Part shown: positions 12,801 through 24,800 of the stretch, in pieces | Layout: every line of letters starts with the position of its first letter | Numbering within the stretch: position 1 is the first letter of the stretch | NCBI GenBank assembly: GCA_905147135.1 | Contig: LR990048.1 | Coordinates: 2,960,563 to 3,024,562 of the forward strand | DNA length: 64,000 bases | Origin: Blastobasis lacticolella | Taxonomy: Eukaryota; Arthropoda; Insecta; Lepidoptera; Blastobasidae | Direction: 5' to 3' | The notes under the pieces: model-generated | The model's database searches: none | Seen by the model: the letters and a program-made list of their open reading frames with translations, nothing else | What the model was told of the DNA's origin: nothing | Translations under genes and position numbers: made by a program

Positions 12801-15800
12801 CCCCAAACCGAACCGTTGCGTGGTTTTAAAACAGTTAAAAGGGACTTCGCTCGTTACAGCCCATTAGAATAGAATGTGGTTCTTGTAGTAATTAGCTTTA
12901 GCTATAATGTAAATGCCACGTTTTCCTGTCACTCTTACTGTGGCAGTGCTGATACCAGTTCCAAATTTAATACTAAGAATCGTAAACAAAGTGTTATCTT
13001 TTTTTTATTGATAAACAATTTTTTTATTGATATCGCGTACACGTGATAAAATATCGGAAGGATTAGTTGAAGGCGTGTGTTTTTTGTTGCACAATCTCAG
13101 TGGCTCAAACGATCAGTGTTTTACAAAGTGTTATGTACCAAAATGGCGAATCTGGAGGTGCGTTGTGACTGCAAGGACTACGCAGTCTATAATTATGTCT
13201 GTGATCGACCTGGACTGGACCATAACAAAACTTAAACACCGCCACGGGGCTCTAAACTGTTCAGCCAGTCTCCGGGTCCCCAGCGGAAGATCTTGGTCAA
13301 CCTCACTTCGGTTACAGTGTAAGGAGGCACGCGTGGAGGTGTGCCGGGGCACAGTGGCGAGCTCGTTGCGGTGCTGAAGTTCGACTAGCCTAAAAGTTCG
13401 AAATGGTCTGTGGTGGTTAGGCTTTGTTATCGGTCTCGCAAGCACGCTTTCACTACGAGCATAGACCTATATAAAAGGGCGGGAGTTCCATTCGCGACTC
13501 CCCAGATGTTGCCGGTGGCTATAGACCCCTATGGGCGGCGGTGATCACTTTCCATCAGGAGCTATGCTTGCACGTTTTCCTCCCATAATATGATAAAAAG
13601 CGTCGACGAAGCGGCGAAGCGTAGAAGCGTCTACACATGGGCTGTACAATCCAGTGCGTGATTTTTCTTTGATTTTATTATTATTATTATTATATTAGCC
13701 TGAATCATCCCAGTGCGGGGCCAAGGCCTCCCCCCGATTCTTCCACTCTTCACGATCAAGTGCCAATGTCTGCCAGTCACTTTCGAAGGCCTGCAGTTCG
13801 TCTTTGATTTAAAAAAGTATTAAAATATCTGTTCTACTGTCCTTGTATGTACAATAAAGCGTTGAGAATGAGTGAGCCTCGGTGAAAGGTGTAATCCCAA
13901 TCTCTTAAACCTAATCGAATAAAAGGAAAATTACCCGCTGTGTAGCAGATCCTGTGTAGGCTTCTACGCCGTAATGTAGATTGGTAATAAAAACGCAAAT
14001 AAAAGTAATTGAAATGCAGTCGATTCTTTTTTTAAACTGATCAATCGAGAGTATTGAATAGTTGGTAACCTATTTACCTATAGGTTGTAAAGTCCGTTTT
14101 GGTTCGGCAGCTGGGAATTGGGGCGGCGGCAACTCGAGCGGCCAGGCGAATAATGGAGCCAACAATACTCAACAACAATGGAGCAACACGGCTCAACGCC
14201 CGCCCACTTCTCAAGCGGACAGTAAGTTGTTTTAAAATCGATCCGCTAATGATGTAGCCTTATTAGAATCCGCAATGTTTGTTTGTTTCAATTGTGCACG
14301 CTATTAGAGAGGTGGATTCATTTATTATGACTAGCGGGTTTCACAACAATGTGGAATCTCGTGATGTCACCGGTCGCGCGGTATGTGTGACGTGTTGGTA
14401 ACGCGGCCCCACGTTTCCCCACGTTTGCAGTGAACAGCAACAAGGGGAACGGCAACCAGATGCCCCCCACCAGCGGCGCTTCCCAAAATTGGCAGAGCTC
14501 CCCTCCGAGCATGCCAAGCTCGCAGCCGAACAACAACGGTGCGCCTGCAAACAACGGTAAATTGTCACGCGGACGCGTCTGTATAGCACTGCGAATGATT
14601 AGGTGCGCGCCGGTAGCTCTATAGCACGGCGAGATGGCGCGGCTTCGTTGTGTTCGCAATTAGCTATCGGATGCGTTGCGTAACTGGGTGTCTTGCGATT
14701 GCGACCTGTGTAGGCATGGCGCGGCCGACGATACCAGATAAAGTTGGTAAACAATATTAGCGACTACCACATCTGACATGTTGACGTTGACATGCCAATG
14801 TTGTGGTGAATTGATGAGGTTTTATGCATCAGATGTGGACAGAGATAACTTGGCTCGTGACTGTTGATGGGAGTAAATTTGACAGCCGTGGAGTTGTTGT
14901 TGTGGACTAGCTGTCAAGTTTAGTTCCATTTTCAGTCGTGGGCCAAATTATCTTGCGCGCTCTAGTCGCTAATTTTGTTTGTAATCTTCATGTCCTTTCT
15001 ATGGGCGCTCTATAGTCAGGTCTGCTACCCAGAGGGTCCCGGGTTCGATTCCCGGTCGGGCGTAAATTAAATTCTATGGGTTTTGTTTTGTGGATGTTTG
15101 TGAGCTTGGCTTTGTATATGTCCCCCTTGAGGAATACTAGTCCTAGGCTAGGTGTGGAGTGGAGCACGTTTGTAAAGTCTCTCCCAAACAAGTGCGATAT
15201 AACGCGCGATATTATCGAATGCGTTCTTGCAATATTGCGTTCCGCATGCTGCGTTATTATAGCTGTTTGTTCACACAATTTCAAGTTTGTGTCCACAATA
15301 CAAGATGTACTAAAACAAATGTCGCAAGAACGCAGGACGCTGGAACGCAAGCGTCTCACTTCTATTAGTGTGCACGATCGCATGCGTCCTAAAACAAAAT
15401 GTACTTTAAGTAGACATCGTACAAAACGATCGCATTATCGCACCTGTTCGTGAAAGGTTTTATCCTTCATAAAAATTGGAATTACTTTACCGACATCCTC
15501 TCATCGCACCAGGCACCAACAACGCCGGCAACGGCAACGGAGGCGGCAACCCTCCCAACCCGGCGGTCAGCACCAACGGCCCGGCGCCCGGCAACGGGAA
15601 CAACGGGAACGGCAACACCAACTCTTCGGCGAAGATCGAGCAACTGAACTCCATGCGCGAGGCGCTTTATAGCCAGGATGGCTGGGGAGGCGTAAGTGGA
15701 ATGGATGGTGTATGAGGTGGGAGGGGATTGGGGAAGTCGGAAGTTGAGAATGCTAGGGTTTGCAAAGGTCGCGGTAAATGAGAGCTTAGACAGATTTTTG

Positions 15801-18800
15801 TGATAATACCTGGGGCTATTTTCGGGATTTCACCGTGCTATTCGAAATGAAAACTTGTTTATTGAGTAGGTAATAAGTTAGGAGTGAGTAGAAGTTAATA
15901 TCTATTTTAATCATAAAATAGGAATGGGCAAGTAAGAAGGACACACAGTGACATATTGGTTGCCCTCTGGGGCACACACCCACCCCACGGCTGACATAGC
16001 CGGAACGTGTCCGAAATTGACAGGCAAAGTCGGACTGGGTCCGACAATGCTAGAAAGAGCCGGACTATTATTATTGAAATAGAGAAAGAAAGAAACATTT
16101 GTTATAGCGATCCGACTTTTTCGACTATCCCAAACACAACATACATATTACACCACGTCATCCACACAACTAACATCTAACCTCCACCGTGCCCATTGCA
16201 GCAACACGTGAACCAGGACACGAACTGGGACGTGCCCGGCTCCCCGGAGCCCGGCCCCGGCAAAGTGGAGACCACCCCGGCCGGGGGCCCGCCCGCCTGG
16301 AAGCCGAACGTGAACAACGGCGCCTTCCTCGGCACCGACTTATGGGAGGCGAACCTCCGCAACGGGGGACAGCCCCCGGCCCCGCCGGCCGCCAAGACCC
16401 CCTGGGGGCACACCCCCACCACGAATATTGGGGGCACTTGGGGCGAGGACGACGATGCAGGGGACACGGCGAATGTTTGGAACGGCCCGCCGCCGCCTCA
16501 GCAGTGGCCGGCCGGCCCGCCGCAGCATGCGCAGCAGCAAGTATGTACACTATTCTGTATCATAATTCGCTGCCATTACCCACTATGGAGTCGGCATAAA
16601 ATGTCTCAATCTGCCGTTTGACCCTATCACTTGTTCATTACATTACTACCCACTAGATAGGGTCAGCATAAAATGTCTCTTTCTGCCATTTAACCCTATC
16701 ACTTGTTCATTTCATTTCATTTATTGCGTATCACAGTTTTCAAAAAGATTTCACAATATTATGTAGCACTTACATGTCACAACCTGTTAGGGCATTGCAA
16801 ACAAATGAGAGAGAGCATGCATTATTCACATGGAGTCATCACTTAAGTATCTAGTTAATAGTATAATTAAATTCCCTAAATTAAATATTAAATAAAAAGT
16901 TGTTTTCTCGGTCCTCACTCCTTTGAGCCGCACGTCATCATTCACACAATCTTATACATATTTTGTTAGGTCAGCTTCTACTGAAGTATCCATCCGCATT
17001 GCCATTCATCACCTTCCTTGTCACTTTCATCCCACACCAGCTCCTCATCTTTTCCGTCACTCGCGCTACTTTCAAACTCCCCTACTCATTTGTTATTTGC
17101 ACAAATGTAATTCCTGTGTAGCTAGTACCCAAATTTGCACACCTGCAATGCCTGCAAGTGTCGAACGTCGCACCCTAACCATACTAACGCCGCCCTCTGC
17201 CCCCCAGTGGGGCATGCCGAAGAAGGACGACTGGAACGCGTGGGGCGAGCCCCCGCGGCCGGCCGCCGACCCGCGGCTGGAGGGGCACCGGGCGCCGGAC
17301 CCCCGCCAGCCCCCAGCGGACCCCCGCCACGACCTCCGCGGCGGGATCTCGGGCCGCCTCAACGGGGACATGTGGAACCACCACCAGCACCAGGGGCCCA
17401 ACAAGATGATGCCCGCCGGGAACGTGAACCAGTGGGGCGCGCAGGTGGGTGTTTTTTTTCTGTTTTTTTTTTTAATATTTAATATAATATCACATCATCA
17501 CAGCCCGTAACAGTCCACTGCAGGACTTAGGGCGTCTCCCACGAAAGGGGAGGTTATTGCCATAATCTTCACGCTTGGCAGGCGGGTTGTAGATTGCAGT
17601 GTTTAAATAATACAATGGAAAATGCTGCAGCCCATTTTCCAGACCACGGAGACTCTTGATCTTTTGCCTCGAAAACATTAGTCGCCTTGTACGACACCCA
17701 TGAGTGTAAGGGGTTGGTGATATTCTACTCTGCCGGACACCACACGGCCATTAATATTTAATATAATATAATACAACTTTATTTATTTTCTTCACACAGA
17801 GTAGTCATGTAGTGGGTGTTATACAGACTTTTTTTAACACAAATGTGTGAAGACTGGCGCCTGCTATAGGTTGTACACAACCTGTACTACAGGACACCAG
17901 GTCTTCACCCCCAGTTTACATAGCACTAGGGTTGATCTAGTAGTTGTCTACTTTGCGGACTAACGAGCCGCAGGGGCTGAGATAGTGATCGGGTGTACGT
18001 GATCTGCAGAGCCGGGTACGACTTACACAGGACACAGAGAAATTCACTAAAATCGTTGTTACGTATGCTGCGTGTTATTGAATCCACTACCAGCATAGCG
18101 CCGGAACAGAGATGATGCCTGCTGTGAAAATTCACTTGTCCGCAGGCAGCATGAGCGTCATTACTCAGTTTCTTTTAGTTCGCCGCTGTAGATTCATAAA
18201 GAAGAATTACAGTGGTGGGATTTTAACATTTGTCGTGCGCATGTGCTATACAATACAAGACACACAAACACACGCCACTGGACTAGAGAGTATTTTTTGC
18301 TAGCGTTGTTATACAGCGGCTCATGCGTGCCTACACGTACGATGAACTACGTATTTATATTTACAATGCAAATCGCCCAAAATGCAAATACTCGGCGGCC
18401 TTTGACTGGTTTCCTGTTTGGATTTTAATGTATTCATCGAGTCGCGACGTTAATTCGACTTCGAATTATCACATGAAAACCATCCTAATCTTAGCAATTT
18501 CGTTCCCAGGGCCCAAAGGAGTCGATGAAGGGCTGGGAGGAGCCATCTCCGCCGGCCGCACGTCGCTCCGCCGGCTTCGACGAAGGCGGCACCTCTCTGT
18601 GGGCCACCCGCGGCATGGGCGGCATGGCGGCCCGGGCCCCGCAAGGCCCGCCCGCCCAGCAGCGAATGCCGCCCACGCCCACCAAACCAGACGCAGTGTG
18701 GGGCGCCCACCCCCAGAGGAACGGCTCGTGGGAGGAGCCCCACAACCCGGCCGGCTGGTCGGAACGCGACCCCGCCGCCTGGACCGACGCGCCCAGCCTG

Positions 18801-21800
18801 TGGCCGGGCAAGGCCAAGCCGGGCCCGGGCGGGTGGCCCGAGGACATCGGCGAGTGGGGCGGACCCAAGCCCCCTCAGAACGTGCCGCTCGGCAAACCGC
18901 TGCCCAAGGACGTCGTGTGGAACAGCAAGCAGTTCAGGTAACGATTACTCCCACACGTACATTAAGTTTTATTTAGGCGGGGGGTAAGTCTGTTGGTATT
19001 TTGGTTTCGAGGATTAAGAAATCACTGTAATCGCAGATAGATACACTTGTACAGGAGGATACCCCTTTCTAAACTGCCTATTTCGATGCTATTATTACAT
19101 TTACCATTCCTTTGTTACTTGTTAGCAACAACCGAATTCGTCATCACGTTCGGGCGTTCAGTCTCCCATTCTGCACGAACTATTAAACCTTCATTCCAGC
19201 GGATTATCTCGGCTTCCGTCTCCGCTTTCATTCCTCCCCCTTCGCCCGGCCTTCAACACACTCACATCGTACGCCGTACTACCACTACCGACTTATAACA
19301 CCCGCTTCGTCCACAGGCACCTAGTCGAGCTCGGCTACAAGAAGGAGGAAGTGGAGTTGGCGCTCCGCACCCGCGACATGAACGCCGAGGAAGCCCTGGA
19401 GATGCTGGCGGCCGCAAGGGGCGAGGGTTGGCGTCGAGACGAGCATTTCCACCACGGGCAGTTCCCGCCGGCCGCCGCGCCCGCCGCGCCCGCCGTCATG
19501 CAGAAACTGCTACAGCCACCCCATCAGCAGCATCAGCACCATCCCTACAATTCGAACAGGTTGGTGGGGGACTTGGTGGGGAGGGTGTGCCGGATTTGTT
19601 TGTGCGTTAAGGCAACGTGTTCGCGGCGAGCCACAAATGCGCCGCACAAACAAAATGCTGATGCTGCTTTTATCGTAATTGATGGGATTGTTAAAATAAT
19701 TTTAGTTTTTTCGATCCCATAACGCTTTTTTCTGCTTACCATATTGTTTAGTACATACCTAAGTTTGCCAAAGAATTTATTTATTTTATTTTATTTTATT
19801 TATAAGGAATACCAGTTTAATAACAGTTTAATTGACATGAAAATATAAAAGTTGTCAAGTGTCAATAAACAATACATTCGTAGTCACGTCCAAACTCGCA
19901 AGGCACGCACGCCGAGTCACCTTTGAGCATGGACAGAAAACCGACAATCGGCGCCGCGAGCTGCGCGTGAGGCTGCCTCTAATTCGTACGCACCTTTACA
20001 AGAAAGATAACTAGAAAAATTTTAATACTACCCAATGAGAGAAGAGCTGACACTTTGCAGACTTTTATTAAAAGCTAAGTCAGAAGCCAAATAATCACGG
20101 ATTTTTATCTCGTCTAAACTTCGTACACCAATTGTTATTCAATGAGTTCCAATTATTGTTCATGCCAACATACGTTGTGAAGAACATGAATCAGCGCACA
20201 AAATAATTACAAATAAATATCAGTACGCCACATGGCTATGCGATTCGGTTACCCTTGAAAAACGTCGCGGTCAACGCTTTTTCCCGACTATTTTTAGCAC
20301 GTGCATCGTACAGGAACGTTGATGAGTGTCAGCTCAATTACAGATTCTAATATTGAACTAGTTTTATCGGTTGTCAATCTGGTTACCATGATAATAAAAC
20401 AATGAAGTTCAATTAGTTATCAGTTCATTAGATAGCGTCACACAAAGCTTTGATGTATGAAGTTGCAGAAATGTTAGTAAAGATAACAGAATTGTGTTTA
20501 TATAAACAGTTCATAGCTGATTTGATTTTTAGTCAAGTCCATCTCAAATATACATTGAGATTCGATATTCTTGGGGAATAAATAGTAGAGAAACCAATAG
20601 TCAATAACCTATATGAATTATTCTTTAAATTATTTATATCTCTCTATCGTAGAGATATAAATAATTTAAAGATTAGAGATATACATAATAAAACAGTAAC
20701 ACATCAACCAATGGATTGTAATGATAATGAGGGCAACCGTCTTTGTGCCCATCAGTGGGCACCACTGTCAAGTAAGGTCATAACGCCGTACTATTGGCTG
20801 AAATCCAACTGTCAACTTAGAGTGTTTGATTCTGGCCAATAGCGCGAGGTATTTGACAACGGACCTTCCTCGCTAGTAGCGTCATCTAGTGGAATTTCAA
20901 ATGCGCGATATCCCTCATTAGGATACCTTAAATTCCATGTTTCAATAGAAAAAGACAGCAAATTAGTGCTAATAATGAAAACGATCGTGAGGGGGGTGTC
21001 AATTGTCTTTTCCTCAGTATAGTTTCTATAATGTCGTGCTTAGTTCTTTCGTTTGTATCTATATAATCGTGCTTTAGGCCGAAACTACAATTGTAAGTTT
21101 TCTGTAAGTTTACTCAGGTAACTTACGATAAATTAGCGTATAAAAGAGTGTTTACATTTACGTAAGTTCTCACGTAAGTTGAGTGATATTAGGCCGAATA
21201 TACACTTGTAAGCTTTTACGTAAGTTTTACAGAGAGAACTTACGCAAATGAAAACATTCTTTATATCCAAATTAATCGTAAATCACCTAAGTTACGAGAG
21301 TAAAACTTACGTAAAAACTTGAACTATAATTCCCTTCCTATAGCTACGTAATCATCGCATAAACACTCGCCATTCCCAGCGTTTTCTCCTCGACCACCAA
21401 TCGGCTAACAAAGACACAATTCCCCAGCGGCACTGGCGGGGGTGGGCAGCCGTCAGCGGCCCAGCTGCGAATGCTGGTCCAACAAATCCAGATGGCGGTC
21501 TCGGCCGGGTACCTCAACCACCAGATCCTCAACCAACCGCTCGCGCCTCAGACGCTCATGATACTCAATCAGCTGTTGCAGCAGGTAAGAATTTATTTAT
21601 TTTTATTTATTTATACGTCATGCACAAACAGTACAATGGCGGACTTCAAGCTAAAATAGCATTATCTATCAGGAGAGATAACAATAGAAAAAAAAGGTGT
21701 GCGGTGCAGGAAGATTACAAGCAAAGATTACACATAAGCACCGCTGAGGTGGCGAACAAGCTTACGGCCTGTCTGATTATAAGCAGTCACTACAGCATAT

Positions 21801-24800
21801 GTACGTGTCACCGCAGCCTATGGACGTTTGCGATATCAGGGACATCACCCACGCGTTGCGGACCCTGTAAAAACCTTTTCACCCCTTTCTTGAAGATGTC
21901 CACTTTGCATTTGGTTTTTTGCTGCCAGATAAATGTTTAGAGGTGTATAGAAGTGGTGTGCGTATTTTTTATAAGAGCCAGGCACTTGACCGACGTATCA
22001 CCTGGTAAGCGATGATGCGGCCGAAGATGGAGTATGCCTCTCTAGGAACAACCTATCATAATTTCACTTGGCATGTGAGAGACTACAGTGTTGAAAACAC
22101 AGAGCAACGCTGCTGCCAATTTTTTGGATCGATTGACTCCAACGGATCTGTCTGTAGGCCATTTGTCACATGAAGGCCTACAACATTCTACTGCTGGACT
22201 TGAGCCTACTCCACATTAGTAGAGGGTTTCACCGCATTCTGCACTAACACAAACAAAGAACGCTTCGCAATGTTAATGTTTTCAAACTATGACAAGTGTT
22301 TGTGTAAATTTCCTTTATCCAGTATCAAGCTTGTCACATTTAACGTGATTCGGTTTTTCATTTCTATCTTCGTGCATATTTTCAATTGATAAAAAGCAAT
22401 TCGAAGTTGTGATCAACATGTTTATTTACCGGGCGTTCTAGCGACATACTTTTTAGCAAGTCGTTGTCCGTTTTGTTATCTCTGTCGTGAATGTAAACAG
22501 AATAAAATAGTTCACTTGGATTTTGACATGTTTACTGGTATTAGCGGTAAAATTTACTGTTGTTTTGTGGTGTTTAAAAATTGTACTCGATAATTTATAG
22601 TTACGAAATAAATATTTACTCTAGCTACTTTACGTGACTTTGTAAAAAATATAGACGATATTAGACAAGGATAACTACAACTACTATTATAACTAGCGAC
22701 CCGCTCCGGCTTCGCTCGGGCCGTAACCTCAACAAATTGTACACCTAAACCTTCCTCATGAATCCCTCTGTATATTGGTGAAAACCGCGTGGATATCCGT
22801 TCAGTAGCTTTTGAGTTTATCACGAACAGACAGACGCGGCGAGGGACTTTGTTTCTTTGACCTTTATCTAATTGTTCTTTGTCTTTGTCCTAGATCAAAC
22901 TGCTGCAACAGCTGGTCCAACAGCATTCTCTGGCGATATCGAAGAACAATTCTTCGCATGCGCTCCAGTATTCGGTGCAAATCACCAAAGCCAAGCAGCA
23001 AATCACTGCTCTACAGGTAAGGAAGCAATAAAAATAATAAACGAGTAAAGACCGACACAAGGCCCTGAACTGTTCAACCATTGCCCAGGGGGTCAAAAAT
23101 GGCCACATTAGCGTTTTATAATACGATTCATAGTAATTCGCCAAAAACTTATCTGGAGCGTCGCTGTTATTGACATTCACACGACAATTCAAAATGGCGT
23201 CGCTAAGTTCCAGTATTGGCCACCGGATCAGATAAGTTTGTGCACTCTAACCTTGTAAGTGCAGTAAGCAAGCATGCATGTATAGGAACATCCTATTCAC
23301 TCTAGCCTTGAAAGCATCCAGATTAAAATGATCAGGGAACACACTCGCAGCCAACGTGTTGCAATTCTACTCTACCGGACACCACACGGCCGACTTCTTG
23401 ACTATTCAGTCACTCACATGTCTTCAGATATTATCGACTAAGGTACTAACCAGCTACAAACCCCCACAGAACCAGATCGCGACCCAGCAAGCGTTGTACT
23501 TGAAGCAGCAAGCCGGAGGCGGCGCCGAACTGTTCAAGCCGGCGCACGACCCACTGGCCACGCTGCAGAACAACTTCGCCGACATGGCCATCGCCAAGGA
23601 CTCGCAGGGGGTGAGTGTGGATATAGCTTCACTAGGTGTAGTTGCTGGTAGTTTATTAACCGCGTGTAGAGAAGATTTTCTGTGAACGTTCGACATATCG
23701 TGGGATCCTCTTAATCCTGTCCTTCCTATCATATTAATCGTTTTATTTTTCGGGGATAACAAGTATATAGAATAAGGTAGCTACTAGTGATGGAATTTTC
23801 GATATCGGTTTGGTAGGTTCGGATATTACTTCCCATGTACAAACTCACAGTTTTCTTTTTTATATCAGTATTAAGCTTTGGATGTAACAGTTATACTTGA
23901 AACCGAACTCAGCGAAGGTAAATTCGTCGTAAGCGGTTGCAGCGGTCGTTCAAAAATTAAGCCATTGCATGTTGCCGCTGGCCAATTCGAGGTCTCCTTA
24001 CAATTTGGTGTTTGTTTTATAAATAAATCATCATCACGCAATTGCCAGTTTTAATTCCATCCCTCCCAAGCATCGGTCGCTAATCTCCCCTTCCCCCCGA
24101 CAGTCGTACGGCGCGGGCGGCAACCAGACGTCTCGCCTGAACCAATGGAAGCTGCCGTCGCTAGACAAGGACGGCGACGGGCCGGAGTTCAGCCGCGCGC
24201 CCGGCAGCGCCAAGGCCGCCGCCTCCCCGCAGCTGGGGCAGCTCGGGCTGCAGCCTGACTCGTGAGTACTACACTTATTAACTCGTTGTTACAGGTTCCG
24301 AGATTATAGCGGGGTGTAATTAGCTTGTCTTCAGGCAGTTCGACGACCTTAGTGGTTCAGTTGGTTAACATCCGGCCGGTCTGCCGCGCAGACGTCGGGA
24401 CCTCCGGGGATTCGAAACCCGGCCGAGCCGTAATTTTAATGAATAACTTTTTTCTGTTACGCGTCTGGGTGTTGTATGCATAAAAAAGTATGTATTCAAA
24501 AGTATTTTAGTAGTTTGTCGGTGTTCTGGCACCCATAACACAAGCTTTGCTTACTTTGGGGCTAGATGAAGCTGTGTGAATTCTTCAAGCATATTTAATT
24601 ATTTAATTTGTTACGGGTTCCAAGACCTGTGTAAAAAAAAGTCAGTACAGAGATTCTATACTTCTAAACGTACACGACAGCGTCCGCAGTCCACAAAACC
24701 TAAATATAACACAGAAACTAACTATCTCGCATCTCCTCCCAGCACGTGGGGCGTCGGCCGCTCCGCGGAGTGGGGCGAGGGCGGCGTGGGCGTGGGCGGC

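Larger units (their letters stand above)
9801..14110 (+). other. gw intron 1
   Basis: A 4.3-kb intron holding a MITE (10599-11179), a mariner/Tc1 transposase fossil (12250-12700), an unclassified repeat (13050-13445), a LINE tail (13470-13600) and a short ATT microsatellite near 13676-13695. No further exon is recognised. Confidence 0.7.
19560..21427 (+). other. gw intron 8
   Basis: Holds a T-rich retroposon end near 19775-19805, a perfect AT hairpin (20622-20672), a possible small foldback insertion (20726-20919, ends AATGAGGG/CCCTCATT) and a cluster of GTAAGT words (21093-21310). No exon is recognised inside. Confidence 0.6.

Noticed and set aside
15040..15060. Possible tRNA gene in gw intron 3
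   Set aside because: Only the TΨC arm half is present. The 5' half cannot be folded.
16170..16550. Long minus-strand frames over gw exon 5
   Set aside because: Antisense shadows of a highly GC-rich exon.
18323..18976. Arg-rich 217-codon plus-strand frame around gw exon 7
   Set aside because: It reads the GC-rich exon 7 in the wrong frame. The spliced frame with GW motifs is the real one.
20726..20919. Possible small MITE with AATGAGGG / CCCTCATT ends
   Set aside because: Inverted match is only 8 bp, and a TA duplication would occur often by chance. Left as a mention in the intron entry.
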